Of a stretch of 45,647 nt of DNA, positions 28,235 to 37,000 are shown in pieces. Position 1 is the stretch's first letter, and the number at the start of each line of letters is the position of its first letter. Source of the stretch: Thiomicrorhabdus sp. (GTDB lineage Bacteria; Pseudomonadota; Gammaproteobacteria; Thiomicrospirales; Thiomicrospiraceae); contig JALSJT010000180.1 in the NCBI GenBank assembly GCA_026989175.1, positions 1 to 45,647 on the forward strand, given 5' to 3'. The notes beneath the pieces are model-generated. The model did not search any database. It had not been told where the DNA came from and was given only the letters and a program-made list of their open reading frames with translations. Made by a program: the position numbers and the translations under genes.

Positions 28235-30331
28235 ATGGACTTTAAACAACTGTTTATTAAACTAAAAAATGCGCTACAGAGTGGTTTGGGTATTCCCATT
28301 GCGGTGCTCGCCTTGCTTGGTATGGTTACGATCCCCATGCCGCCTTTCTTGTTGGATATTTTCTTTACCTTTAATATCGCACTCTCTTTGGTTGTTCTGG
28401 CGTTAACCCTATATGCCAAACGGCCGCTCGATTTTGCGATTTTTCCAACCATAATTTTATTAGCCACCCTGTTTCGTCTCTCGCTTAATATTGCGTCTAC
28501 CCGAGTGATTTTACTGGAAGGGCATAATGGTGGCGCGGCGGCCGGTCACGTAATTGAGGCGTTTGGTGAGTTTGTTATTGGGGGTAATTTAGCTGTTGGT
28601 TTGGTTATTTTTGCGATTTTAGTGGTGATTAACTTTGTTGTGATCACCAAAGGAGCGGGGCGCGTAGCAGAAGTAAGTGCGCGTTTTACATTAGACTCTA
28701 TGCCTGGTAAACAGATGGCGATTGATGCCGATTTGAATGCGGGCTTAATTACACAAGAAGAAGCACAAGTTCGGCGCTCTGATATTGCGATGGAAGCCGA
28801 GTTTTATGGTTCGATGGATGGAGCGAGTAAGTTTGTAAGAGGGGATGCCATTGCGGGTATTTTAATTCTCTTTATTAACTTGATTGGAGGGCTGGCAATT
28901 GGAATGGTACAGCATGGGCTTCCATTTACGGAGGCGGGAGAGGTTTATACCATTCTTACCTTAGGTGACGGGCTGGTTGCCCAAATACCTGCACTGCTTC
29001 TCTCAACAGCAACGGCCATTATTGTCACGCGTGTCACCGGTGCCGATAGAAAAGATATGAACCAGCAGATGCAGGAACAGATGTTTGCAACACCGCAAGC
29101 ACTGGGAACGGCAGCTGGTATTATTGGTGTGATGGGGCTGATTCCTGGGATGCCAAGCTTTGCTTTTTTGACCTTTGCGGGCATTGCAGGAGGCGGGGCT
29201 TATTTGATCTATCGACGGCAAAAAGAGACCTCTGATGCTGATATTGATTTAGCGGCGATTGAGACCGAAGAAGAGGTAAAGCCAGCCGATTTAAGCTGGG
29301 ATGATGTTCAAAATGTTGATGTGTTAGGGTTGGAAGTTGGTTATCGTTTGATTCCAATGGTGGATCAGGCGCAAAATGGTCAGTTATTAGACCGAGTGAA
29401 AGGGGTGCGCCGTAAGGTCTCTCAAGAGTTAGGGTTTTTAGTCCCTCCTGTTCATATTCGTGATAATTTAGACTTAAAACCGAATCAGTATCGTATTATG
29501 TTAATGGGGGTTCCTTTAGGCTCAGGTGAGGTCTTTCCTGATAAAGAGTTAGCAATTAATCCTGGACAAGTGTTTGGAGAGATTGCGGGTATTGCCACCA
29601 AAGATCCAACATTCGGTTTGGATGCGGTTTGGATTAACCCGAGTGATCAAGATCAAGCGCAGGCATTGGGCTATACGGTGGTCGATGCAAGTACTGTGGT
29701 GGCAACGCATATTAGTCAGGTTATTCAAGACTATGCATACGATCTATTTGGACATGATGAAGCACAGCAGTTGCTGGATAAATTAAAACAAAGTTCGCCT
29801 AAGTTGGTTGAAGAGTTGGTGCCAGATAAACTCTCTTTAGCGGTTGTGGTGCGAGTATTACAAAACTTGTTACGTGAAAAAGTTCCGATTAAGGACATGC
29901 GAACGATTTTAGAGGCGTTAACTGAAAAAGCCACGACCACAAAAGATCCAAATGAGTTAACGATGTTTGTTCGAACCGCCTTAGGGCGAGCCATTGTGCA
30001 AAATATTGTTGGCAATGAGGATGAGTTGAAAGTTATTACCTTGGAGCCTAGTTTGGAACAAATTTTGCTACAAGCAACGCAAGGTGCACCAGACGGGCAG
30101 TTGGCGATTGAACCTGGGCTAGCAGAAAGATTGCACACGACATTAAAAGAGGAGTCTCAAAAATTAGAGGCGACAGGGCAGTCTCCTGTGTTATTAGTGG
30201 CGCCACAGATACGTGCACAATTAGCAAGGCTGTTTAAATATAGTCTTCCTGAGTTGTTTATTTTGGCGTATTCAGAGGTGCCAGAAAACCGACAGATTAG
30301 TGTGGTCGCGAATGTAGGGCAAGGGGGCTAA
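28235..30331 (+). CDS. flhA: Flagellar export gate protein FlhA
   Basis: FlhA is the largest export component, forming a nonameric ring that docks chaperone-substrate complexes. The 698-residue product has about eight N-terminal membrane segments, the conserved FHIPEP-region stretch KGAGRVAEVSARFTLDSMPGKQMAIDADL near residue 145, and a large cytoplasmic domain (about residues 345-698) ending VVANVGQGG. It lies 12 bases after flhB. flhF begins with TTG one base after its stop. Confidence 0.97.
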   Translation: MDFKQLFIKLKNALQSGLGIPIAVLALLGMVTIPMPPFLLDIFFTFNIALSLVVLALTLYAKRPLDFAIFPTIILLATLFRLSLNIASTRVILLEGHNGGAAAGHVIEAFGEFVIGGNLAVGLVIFAILVVINFVVITKGAGRVAEVSARFTLDSMPGKQMAIDADLNAGLITQEEAQVRRSDIAMEAEFYGSMDGASKFVRGDAIAGILILFINLIGGLAIGMVQHGLPFTEAGEVYTILTLGDGLVAQIPALLLSTATAIIVTRVTGADRKDMNQQMQEQMFATPQALGTAAGIIGVMGLIPGMPSFAFLTFAGIAGGGAYLIYRRQKETSDADIDLAAIETEEEVKPADLSWDDVQNVDVLGLEVGYRLIPMVDQAQNGQLLDRVKGVRRKVSQELGFLVPPVHIRDNLDLKPNQYRIMLMGVPLGSGEVFPDKELAINPGQVFGEIAGIATKDPTFGLDAVWINPSDQDQAQALGYTVVDASTVVATHISQVIQDYAYDLFGHDEAQQLLDKLKQSSPKLVEELVPDKLSLAVVVRVLQNLLREKVPIKDMRTILEALTEKATTTKDPNELTMFVRTALGRAIVQNIVGNEDELKVITLEPSLEQILLQATQGAPDGQLAIEPGLAERLHTTLKEESQKLEATGQSPVLLVAPQIRAQLARLFKYSLPELFILAYSEVPENRQISVVANVGQGG

Positions 30332-30332
30332 G

Positions 30333-31511
30333 TTGAAAATAAAACGTTATTTTGCACCCTCCATGCGTTTAGCCATGAACTTAGTTCGTGAGGAGCACGG
30401 TGACGATGCTGTGATATTGTCCTCTAAAGATGTGGAAGGGGGGGTGGAGATTGTTGCCGCTTTAGACCCAGAAGCGGTGTACTATCAAGAGACGCAAGAG
30501 CGTCCTCCGACAACGGCAAGAAGCTCTTATCAAAGTCCAGAACACGCTGCGCCATCCCCAGTAGGGGGGGGAGAAAATAATCAAGCCTTAGCTGGAATGG
30601 CTGCAGAGATACAAGCAGTGAAAGCGATGCTTGAAAATCAGTTGTCTGGTTTGGCTTGGGGGCATGAAGAGCAGCATGACCCTCATAAAGTAGAGCTGAT
30701 TAAAAAACTATTGCAACTGGGGATTGGTTGGAATCTGAGCCAAAAACTGGTACAACGTATTGATGCAAAAAGTCACCAGGCATGGACGACAATTTTGGCC
30801 AATATGGAACGCGATATTCTCGTTGAAGAACGTGATATGATTGAGCGAGGTGGCATTATTGCCCTAGTGGGGCCTACGGGCGTGGGTAAAACCACTACCA
30901 TTGCAAAAATTGCCAGCCGTTTTGTGATGCGAAACGCCCCGCAAGAGCTTGCATTAATCACCACAGATTGTTATAAAATTGGGGCTCAAGCACAGCTAAA
31001 AACATTTGCTGATTTAATTAATGTTCCGGTGCATGTAGCCGCCACGCAAGGGGAGCTTTATGCCCTATTAGCCTCGTTAGGACATAAGAAAATGGTGTTA
31101 ATTGATACCGCAGGAATGAGTCAAAGAGACTTGCAACTGTCACAGCAATTAACCTCAGGGCATGAAGGCGCAACCAATGTACGTAATTATTTAGTCATGT
31201 CTGCTGCAACACAACTTAACGTTATGAGTGATATTGTGGACTCATTTGGTCGAATCGTGTTAAAGGGTTGTATTTTAACCAAAGTAGATGAAGCGTTGCA
31301 GTTAGGCAATATATTAACCCTATTAATTGAAGCACAACTTCCCATTGCATTGTTATCTAGTGGGCAACGAGTACCAGAGGATTTAGAAGTGGTAAGAAGT
31401 AGAGAGCTGATTGACCGAGCCATTGTGTTAGGACATCAAAACAAGCGTTCTTCTCAAGATGAACAAGCCTTCCGTATGGGAATGGGAAAGGAGGTCACGG
31501 ATGCTCAATGA
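30333..31511 (+). CDS. flhF: Polar flagellar GTPase FlhF
   Basis: FlhF is an SRP-type GTPase that marks the cell pole for flagellum assembly. The 392-residue product has the basic N-terminal B domain (IKRYFAPSMRLAMNLVREEHG), a variable linker, an N domain and a GTPase G domain (G1 GPTGVGKTTTIAKIA, DTAGMSQRD, TKVDEA). The start is TTG 30333, with a purine-rich AAGGGGG just upstream inside the end of flhA. Two long G tracts (G7 at 30438, G8 at 30564) lie in the N-terminal third; a slip in either would abolish the G domain. Its end overlaps flhG by 11 bases. Confidence 0.95.
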   Translation: MKIKRYFAPSMRLAMNLVREEHGDDAVILSSKDVEGGVEIVAALDPEAVYYQETQERPPTTARSSYQSPEHAAPSPVGGGENNQALAGMAAEIQAVKAMLENQLSGLAWGHEEQHDPHKVELIKKLLQLGIGWNLSQKLVQRIDAKSHQAWTTILANMERDILVEERDMIERGGIIALVGPTGVGKTTTIAKIASRFVMRNAPQELALITTDCYKIGAQAQLKTFADLINVPVHVAATQGELYALLASLGHKKMVLIDTAGMSQRDLQLSQQLTSGHEGATNVRNYLVMSAATQLNVMSDIVDSFGRIVLKGCILTKVDEALQLGNILTLLIEAQLPIALLSSGQRVPEDLEVVRSRELIDRAIVLGHQNKRSSQDEQAFRMGMGKEVTDAQ

Positions 31512-32379
31512 TCAAGCTTCGGGTTTGCGAGCCATGCAGTCAAACCATGCCACAACACGCTCAGGTTCGAGCGCGCCAGTGAGAGTGATTGCGGTCGCCA
31601 GTGGAAAGGGCGGGGTAGGTAAAACCAACATTTCTGTGAACTTAGGTGTTTCACTCAGTAAAATGGGAAATCGAGTGTTACTCATGGATGCCGACATGGG
31701 GCTTGCCAATGTTGATATTATGTTAGGGTTACAAACCAAATATAATCTATTGCATGTACTTGAAGGTGAAAAAAACCTTGAAGAGGTGATTGTTGAAGGG
31801 CCGGCTGGCCTAAAAATTATTCCCGCCGCTTCGGGTGTAAGTAGAATGGCACAATTGACGGCCATGGAAAACGCTGGAATAATTAACGCGTTTTCAGCGT
31901 TAAGCGATCAACTGGATATTTTAATTGTGGATACTGCGGCTGGCATTGCGGATAGTGTGGTGAGTTTTTGTCGAGCCGCACAAGAGGTCGTGGTGGTGGT
32001 CACCGATGAGCCAGCCTCCATTACCGATGCCTATGCACTTATTAAAGTATTGAGTCGAGATCATCAGTTAACCCGTTTTAGACTGTTAGCGAATCAAAGT
32101 CGCTCTGCGTCACATGGTCGGCAACTTTATGAAAAACTCGCTAAGGTTTGTGAGCAATTTTTAGACGTAAGTTTAGACTATTTTGGCTCCATTCCATTTG
32201 ATCATGATTTACGTGATGCCGTGCAGAAACAGATTCCTGTTACGGTCTATAAACCACACAGTGAATCGGCTCAAGCATTTAGAGAGATCGCACGAAAGGT
32301 TGAAAAATGGCCAGTTCCGAAAGGCGCAACGGGGTATTTACAGTTTTTTGTTGAAAATTTATTTCAATCAGGGCATTAG
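31501..32379 (+). CDS. flhG: Flagellar number regulator FlhG (FleN/MinD-like ATPase)
   Basis: FlhG is a MinD/ParA-type ATPase that limits flagellar number and opposes FlhF; in Pseudomonas the homologue FleN antagonises FleQ. The deviant Walker A reads SGKGGVGKTN, followed by LLMDADMGLANVDIMLGL and DTAAGIADSV. The start is ATG 31501, placed by AAAGGAGG (31488-31494), a near-perfect ribosome-binding site; an upstream in-frame ATG at 31459 has none. The start overlaps the end of flhF by 11 bases. The length of 292 residues is typical. Confidence 0.96.
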   Translation: MLNDQASGLRAMQSNHATTRSGSSAPVRVIAVASGKGGVGKTNISVNLGVSLSKMGNRVLLMDADMGLANVDIMLGLQTKYNLLHVLEGEKNLEEVIVEGPAGLKIIPAASGVSRMAQLTAMENAGIINAFSALSDQLDILIVDTAAGIADSVVSFCRAAQEVVVVVTDEPASITDAYALIKVLSRDHQLTRFRLLANQSRSASHGRQLYEKLAKVCEQFLDVSLDYFGSIPFDHDLRDAVQKQIPVTVYKPHSESAQAFREIARKVEKWPVPKGATGYLQFFVENLFQSGH

Positions 32380-32385
32380 AAGTCT

Positions 32386-33114
32386 ATGACGGGAACCACT
32401 GCATACGAAGATGTTCAAAAACAAGCCTCTAATGAACTATTGGAGCTGGAGCAGTACCTGCCGTTGGTTAAGCGGATTGCCTATCATCTAAAAGGGCGTT
32501 TGCCAGACAGCGTCTTTGTGGATGATCTTATTCAGTCAGGTATTGTTGGCTTAATTGAAGCGATGCAAAAATTTAATGCCAATCAAGGTGCCAGTTTTGA
32601 AACCTATGCCGGAATTCGAATTCGAGGCTCCATGTTAGATGAAATTCGCAAAGGAGACTGGACGCCACGTTCCGTGTATCGAAAATCGAGAGCCGTCAGT
32701 GAAGCGATTAATCAAGTGGAATCTAAGCTAGGGAGAGAGGCGCGTGATGAAGAGATCGCCACCCAAATGGAGGTTTCGATTGAGGAGTATCACCATATTT
32801 TACAAGACACCAATTCGGTTCATCTGCTCTCAATCGATCAACCCGATCACGATGAGCTGGCAGAAGACCGAATGGTGAGTAATCTTGCCACCCCATTTAC
32901 AGAGTTAATGGAATCCGGTTTTCAAGAGGCTTTGGTGAGTGAAATATCGAGTTTACCTGAAAAAGAAAAGCTGGTAATGTCTCTCTATTACGATGAAGAG
33001 TTAAATTTAAAAGAAATTGGTCAAGTGTTGTCCGTGAGTGAATCTCGAGTCAGTCAAATTCACAGTCAAGCCATTAAGCGAATTAGGTCGCGTATGGCCG
33101 ATTGGATAAAGTAG
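32386..33114 (+). CDS. fliA: Flagellar sigma factor FliA (sigma-28)
   Basis: FliA directs transcription of late flagellar genes, such as flagellin, after release from FlgM. The 242-residue protein shows region 2 (LPLVKRIAYHLKGRLPDSVFVDDLIQSG, GIRIRGSMLDEIRKGDWTPRS) and region 4 (LPEKEKLVMSLYYDEELNLKEIGQVLSVSESRVSQIHSQA). It begins six bases after flhG. cheY follows after 16 bases, so both are probably on one transcript. No flagellin or flgM gene is in the window. Confidence 0.97.
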   Translation: MTGTTAYEDVQKQASNELLELEQYLPLVKRIAYHLKGRLPDSVFVDDLIQSGIVGLIEAMQKFNANQGASFETYAGIRIRGSMLDEIRKGDWTPRSVYRKSRAVSEAINQVESKLGREARDEEIATQMEVSIEEYHHILQDTNSVHLLSIDQPDHDELAEDRMVSNLATPFTELMESGFQEALVSEISSLPEKEKLVMSLYYDEELNLKEIGQVLSVSESRVSQIHSQAIKRIRSRMADWIK

Positions 33115-33130
33115 TTTAGGGAATAAAAAA

Positions 33131-33538
33131 ATGCAAATGAACAGAGATATGAATATTTTAGTGGTAGATGATTTCTCTACCATGAGACGAATTGTGAAAA
33201 ACCTACTGAAAGAGTTAGGGTTTCACAAGTTTGATGAAGCCGATGATGGCGCAACAGCCTGGCCAATGGTACAGACAGGTAAATACGACTTTATTGTCAG
33301 TGATTGGAATATGCCCGATATGACAGGGCTAGACCTGTTAAAACATGTTCGAGCCGATGCGAACTTGCAAAATACACCATTTTTGTTAATCACTGCAGAA
33401 GCGAAGCGCAGCCAGATTTTAGAGGCCGCGCAAGCGGGTGTGGATGGTTATATTGTAAAGCCTTTTACGGCCGCTACACTCAATGCCAAAATACATAAAA
33501 TATTTGAACGCGTTGCCGAAAGAGAAAATGCAAAATAG
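33131..33538 (+). CDS. cheY: Chemotaxis response regulator CheY
   Basis: CheY is a single-domain receiver that binds FliM when phosphorylated and changes rotation direction. The 135-residue product has the acidic pair Asp13-Asp14, phospho-acceptor Asp58 (VSDWNMPDMTG), the Thr in LLITAEAK and the Lys in VKPF. The ribosome-binding site is AGGGA, 8 bases from the ATG. A strong terminator lies 38 bases past its stop, between it and cheZ. Confidence 0.97.
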   Translation: MQMNRDMNILVVDDFSTMRRIVKNLLKELGFHKFDEADDGATAWPMVQTGKYDFIVSDWNMPDMTGLDLLKHVRADANLQNTPFLLITAEAKRSQILEAAQAGVDGYIVKPFTAATLNAKIHKIFERVAERENAK

Positions 33539-33575
33539 GTCATCATGGTATAAAAAATTGTGATTAGTCTTGATG

Positions 33576-33615
33576 AAAACCCTATACGATAATGGATGTC
33601 GTATAGGGTTTTTTT
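33576..33615 (+). terminator. Strong intrinsic terminator between cheY and cheZ
   Basis: AAAACCCTATACGA (33576-33589) and TCGTATAGGGTTTT (33599-33612) form a perfect 14-bp stem with a 9-base loop, followed by T residues. The cheZ ribosome-binding site begins only about 7 bases further on. I see no promoter between the hairpin and cheZ, so cheZ would depend on read-through or on a promoter inside cheY. Confidence 0.92.
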
Positions 33616-33639
33616 ATAGGAAAAAAGGAGTTGTCATTC

Positions 33640-34314
33640 ATGACGTGTAGTACCCAAATTGATATTGAAGTTGTTCAAGCACTGTTAACCGCACTGCAAG
33701 AGGATAATCAAGAACAAGCGGTTGAACTATTAGATAACTTAACCCAGTTAAGAGAGTCCGAGCTCTATCAACGTTTAAGTGGTTTAACCAATAATTTACA
33801 CGATACATTAGATGAGTTGGTGGATAATCAACTGTTACTACAGACCAAGCATGACATTCCGGATGTGGCCGAGCGCCTAGAGTATGTACTCTCTTCGACT
33901 GAAGAAGGCTGTGCGAAAACCTTGGCATCTACCGAAAAAGCGATGGATTTAAGTGAGTCCATTGGTGAGCTTATTCAAGGCTCGTTAAACGATGAAAAGC
34001 AGAAACTAATACAAGACTTACTGAGTGAATTAAATACCGAGTTAACCAATATCTTATTGGCACAATCTTTTCAAGATCTAACTGGGCAAGTATTAAACCG
34101 AGTGGCGTTAACCATCTCCTCGCTTGAGCAAAGTTTAATTCAATTGATTTCAGAGTCTCGTCATGACTATGATGCCATTCCTGACCGAACGGAGAGTGAA
34201 CAAAAATCCGCTGAAATGAAAGGTATTGGTCCTAATGTGACACAAAAATCAAAACAAGACTCTATTGATAGTCAGAGTGATGTAGATGACTTATTGGGGG
34301 AGCTTGGTATCTAG
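33640..34314 (+). CDS. cheZ: CheY-P phosphatase CheZ
   Basis: CheZ dephosphorylates CheY-P. The helical protein has the catalytic motif AQSFQDLTGQV (family Gln in this stretch, near residues 147-157) and ends DVDDLLGELGI, the CheY-binding helix. The start is placed at ATG 33640, nine bases from GGAG (33627-33630); an in-frame TTG at 33631 directly abuts the ribosome-binding site. The length is 224 residues. It is separated from cheY by a strong terminator and followed, after a sigma-54 promoter, by cheA. Confidence 0.95.
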   Translation: MTCSTQIDIEVVQALLTALQEDNQEQAVELLDNLTQLRESELYQRLSGLTNNLHDTLDELVDNQLLLQTKHDIPDVAERLEYVLSSTEEGCAKTLASTEKAMDLSESIGELIQGSLNDEKQKLIQDLLSELNTELTNILLAQSFQDLTGQVLNRVALTISSLEQSLIQLISESRHDYDAIPDRTESEQKSAEMKGIGPNVTQKSKQDSIDSQSDVDDLLGELGI

Positions 34315-34366
34315 TCTCTTTTAGGATGAACCTCAAGCTACTTGGAAACAGAGGAAAGGGGTAAGG

Positions 34367-34383
34367 TGGCATAATAATTGCTT
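34367..34383 (+). promoter_or_regulatory. Sigma-54 promoter upstream of cheA
   Basis: TGGCAT-AATAA-TTGCTT has the -24 GG (34368-34369) and the -12 GC (34380-34381) exactly 12 bases apart, close to the ideal consensus. It lies 47 bases before the cheA start, in the 115-base cheZ-cheA gap. Confidence 0.87.
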
Positions 34384-34429
34384 TTATTTTTAATAGGTTA
34401 AGCAATAATAATTGAGTGGAGTAAATGCT

Positions 34430-36469
34430 GTGGATGAAGAGATTTTACAAGACTTTTTAGTCGAAGCGGCAGATTTAGTTGAACAGTTAAATGAACAGCT
34501 AGCAGATCTTGAAAACTCTCCAACCGACAGTGATCTATTAAATGCGGTGTTTAGAGGGTTTCATACCATTAAAGGGGGGGCAGGATTTCTTGCCATTACC
34601 CCATTAATTGAAGTTTGTCATCGTGCTGAAAATGTTTTTGATAAAATTCGTAATGGCGATGTAGACTACGATGCTTCAGCTGCTGAGGTGATTTTGCGTG
34701 CCTTTGATGTCATCAGTGACATTTTAGAGCAGTTAAATGATGGCGAGCGCGAATTTGCTGAAAATGATCCAGAGCTACTGGCCGAGTTAGATGCCTTAAC
34801 AGGAAAAGCGCAAGTGCCTGTTGAAGCCCCTTCCGATGAGACTTCACCGACGAGTGAGCCTGTTTTGACCTTACCAGAAGGGGTTGATCCTGATGGCGAT
34901 ATGTCAGATGAAGAGTTTGAAGCGTTATTGAATCAACGAGATGGCGCATCGAATACGAATGGCCCTGCAACATTAACGCTTCCCGAAGGGGTTGATCCCG
35001 ATGGCGACATGTCAGATGAAGAGTTTGAAGCGTTATTGAATCAACGAGATGGTGCATCGAATGCGAGTAGCTCAGTAACATTAACGCTTCCCGAGGGCGT
35101 TGATCCCGATGGTGAGATGTCAGATGAAGAGTTTGAAGCCTTACTCAATCAACGAGATACTCAAACGTCCCCCCCTAAAGTTAAAAAATCAGTAGAGATG
35201 TCGTCCGTTTCTACACCAAAACCAACATCAACTCCCAAGCCCGCCCCACAGCCCAAAGCAAAAAAAATAGCAACGGCCAATAAAGCCAAGCCAGCGGCTA
35301 AAAATAGTACTGAATCAACAGTTCGAGTCGACACTAAGCGATTAGATGACATTATGAACTTAGTGGGGGAACTGGTCTTAGTTCGAAATCGTCTGTTGAC
35401 CTTAAAGGGAAAAAACAGCAATCGAGAAGATATTGCCAATGCGGTGGCAAATTTAGACCATGTCACAACCGACTTACAAGCTTCGGTATTAAAAACTCGA
35501 ATGCAACCCGTTAAGAAAGTGTTTGGACGCTTTCCACGAGTGGTACGTGATCTCGCCAGAAAACTAGGCAAAGACATTATCTTAGAGTTAAAGGGTGAAG
35601 AGACCGATTTAGATAAAAACCTAGTGGAGGCTTTAGCAGATCCATTGGTTCATTTGGTTCGAAATTCCGTCGATCATGGGGTTGAAATGCCCGATGTACG
35701 TGTTGCTGCGGGCAAGCCTAAAACAGGTACCGTAGTGCTTGCCGCACAACAAGAGGGCGATCATATTCTGCTCTCCATTACCGATGATGGTAAGGGAATG
35801 GATCCAGATGTCTTGCGTCAAAAAGCCGTTGAAAAAGGCATGATGGATGAACAGATGGCGAGCCAACTTGATGATAAATCCGCGTTTGAGTTGATTTTAT
35901 CCGCAGGGTTTTCAACCGCCGATCAAGTAAGTGATATTTCAGGGCGTGGCGTTGGTATGGATGTGGTAAAAAACATGATTACCAAACTGAATGGTAGCAT
36001 TGATATTCATTCCGTATTAGGCGAAGGCACTAAAATAAGCATTCGAGTGCCACTTACGCTTGCGATCTTGCCCACGTTAATGGTTGGTTTTAATGAAGAT
36101 AGCTATGCCATTCCACTGACCAGCGTACAAGAAATTTTTGATTTTAATCCTGAAAAAACCAATAAAATTGACGGACAGATGATGGTGCGTTTAAGAGAGG
36201 AGAGTATTCCGCTTTACTTCTTAAACGAATGGTTAGCTGCCGATAAGCCCAAAGATAACTATCGAGGCGATAAGGTCGTGATTGTTTCCGTGGGAAATCA
36301 ACGAGCAGGGCTGGTTGTAAGTCAAGTTAATGGTCAAGAAGAAGTCGTGATTAAACCACTTGGCGTGATGCTAAAATCAGCATTAGGCTACGCAGGTGCT
36401 ACCATTACAGGGAACGGTAGCATTGCTTTGATTTTAGATCTTCAAGGCGTGGTAAAACGCTTTCAATGA
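34430..36469 (+). CDS. cheA: Chemotaxis histidine kinase CheA
   Basis: CheA phosphorylates CheY in response to chemoreceptors. The Hpt domain has phospho-acceptor His45 (GFHTIKGGAGFL). The linker (about residues 130-295) carries three 36-residue repeats and a Pro/Lys-rich stretch, with no recognisable P2 CheY-binding domain. The dimerisation domain (RLDDIMNLVGELVLVRNRLL), ATPase domain (DPLVHLVRNSVDHGVE, DDGKGMD, GRGVGMDVVKN) and CheW-like domain follow. The start is GTG 34430, placed by GGAG (34418-34421); an in-frame TTG at 34412 lies before that site. The length is 679 residues. Confidence 0.95.
   Translation: MDEEILQDFLVEAADLVEQLNEQLADLENSPTDSDLLNAVFRGFHTIKGGAGFLAITPLIEVCHRAENVFDKIRNGDVDYDASAAEVILRAFDVISDILEQLNDGEREFAENDPELLAELDALTGKAQVPVEAPSDETSPTSEPVLTLPEGVDPDGDMSDEEFEALLNQRDGASNTNGPATLTLPEGVDPDGDMSDEEFEALLNQRDGASNASSSVTLTLPEGVDPDGEMSDEEFEALLNQRDTQTSPPKVKKSVEMSSVSTPKPTSTPKPAPQPKAKKIATANKAKPAAKNSTESTVRVDTKRLDDIMNLVGELVLVRNRLLTLKGKNSNREDIANAVANLDHVTTDLQASVLKTRMQPVKKVFGRFPRVVRDLARKLGKDIILELKGEETDLDKNLVEALADPLVHLVRNSVDHGVEMPDVRVAAGKPKTGTVVLAAQQEGDHILLSITDDGKGMDPDVLRQKAVEKGMMDEQMASQLDDKSAFELILSAGFSTADQVSDISGRGVGMDVVKNMITKLNGSIDIHSVLGEGTKISIRVPLTLAILPTLMVGFNEDSYAIPLTSVQEIFDFNPEKTNKIDGQMMVRLREESIPLYFLNEWLAADKPKDNYRGDKVVIVSVGNQRAGLVVSQVNGQEEVVIKPLGVMLKSALGYAGATITGNGSIALILDLQGVVKRFQ
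34871..35160 (+). repeat. Three tandem 108-bp repeats inside cheA
   Basis: Copies begin at 34871, 34979 and 35087 with an exact 108-base (36-codon) period; the third is cut short. Each encodes LPEGVDPDGDMSDEEFEALL followed by NQRD, with a variable Ser/Asn/Ala tail. Nucleotide identity between copies is high, so the expansion is recent or still being homogenised. Confidence 0.93.
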
Positions 36470-36493
36470 TTGTGTACTAGAAGGATGATATAA

Positions 36494-37000
36494 ATGGACG
36501 TAGCAAATGAAATGCCTTCTTTTGGCAATGATATGGAAATAGAGGACTATAACGATGAGCCCGCTTATTTAGGTCCCAGTACGCGCTGTGTGCTTTTTAC
36601 ATTAGAAAACGAAGTGTACGGTATTCAAGTCCAAAAAATACGAGAAGTTTTAAGAGTGGGTACGATTCGTCAAGTGGCGGGAGCAAACTACGGGGTACTT
36701 GGTGTAATTAATGTTCGAGGCGTTATCGTCACTGTGGTGGACTCTCGCGTCATGTTTAATATGCCCACTCGAGAAGTGGACGACCTCTCCCGAATTATTA
36801 TTGTTGAACTGGATGAAGAACGCACCGTCGGCATCATGGTCGATTTTGTAAAAGAGGTAAAAGATATTCCAGACGATAAAATAGAGTCGCTTTCAGGCTC
36901 TAAAGAAAATGCTTCGCGTTACATTCAAGGGGTTGCACATTTTCAAGATAATGTGATTATTTTAATTGATGTTGACAACATGTTTATGGGCGTTGAATAA
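36494..37000 (+). CDS. cheW: Chemotaxis coupling protein CheW
   Basis: CheW links CheA to chemoreceptors in the signalling array. The 168-residue protein has an acidic ~30-residue N-terminal extension and then a CheW domain (CVLFTLENEVYGIQVQKIREVLR, GVLGVINVRGVIVTVVDSRVMF, VDFVKEVKDIPDDKIESL). RBS AAGGATGA precedes the ATG, and the gene follows cheA by 24 bases. It is the last gene of the plus-strand flagellar/chemotaxis block. No clear terminator is seen after it, only a C7A7 run at 37009-37022. Confidence 0.95.
   Translation: MDVANEMPSFGNDMEIEDYNDEPAYLGPSTRCVLFTLENEVYGIQVQKIREVLRVGTIRQVAGANYGVLGVINVRGVIVTVVDSRVMFNMPTREVDDLSRIIIVELDEERTVGIMVDFVKEVKDIPDDKIESLSGSKENASRYIQGVAHFQDNVIILIDVDNMFMGVE

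Noticed and set aside
29731-30138. A 135-codon open frame antisense to flhA
   Set aside because: It lies wholly inside a clearly conserved gene, has no ribosome-binding site, and is rich in Ser/Cys as expected for a shadow frame.
34871-35160. Repeat block as a CRISPR-like array
   Set aside because: The repeats are in frame inside cheA with a 108-base codon-multiple period and similar rather than unique spacers.
35161-35577. A 138-codon open frame antisense to cheA
   Set aside because: It mirrors the conserved dimerisation region and Pro/Lys-rich linker of cheA, with no motif or start signal of its own.
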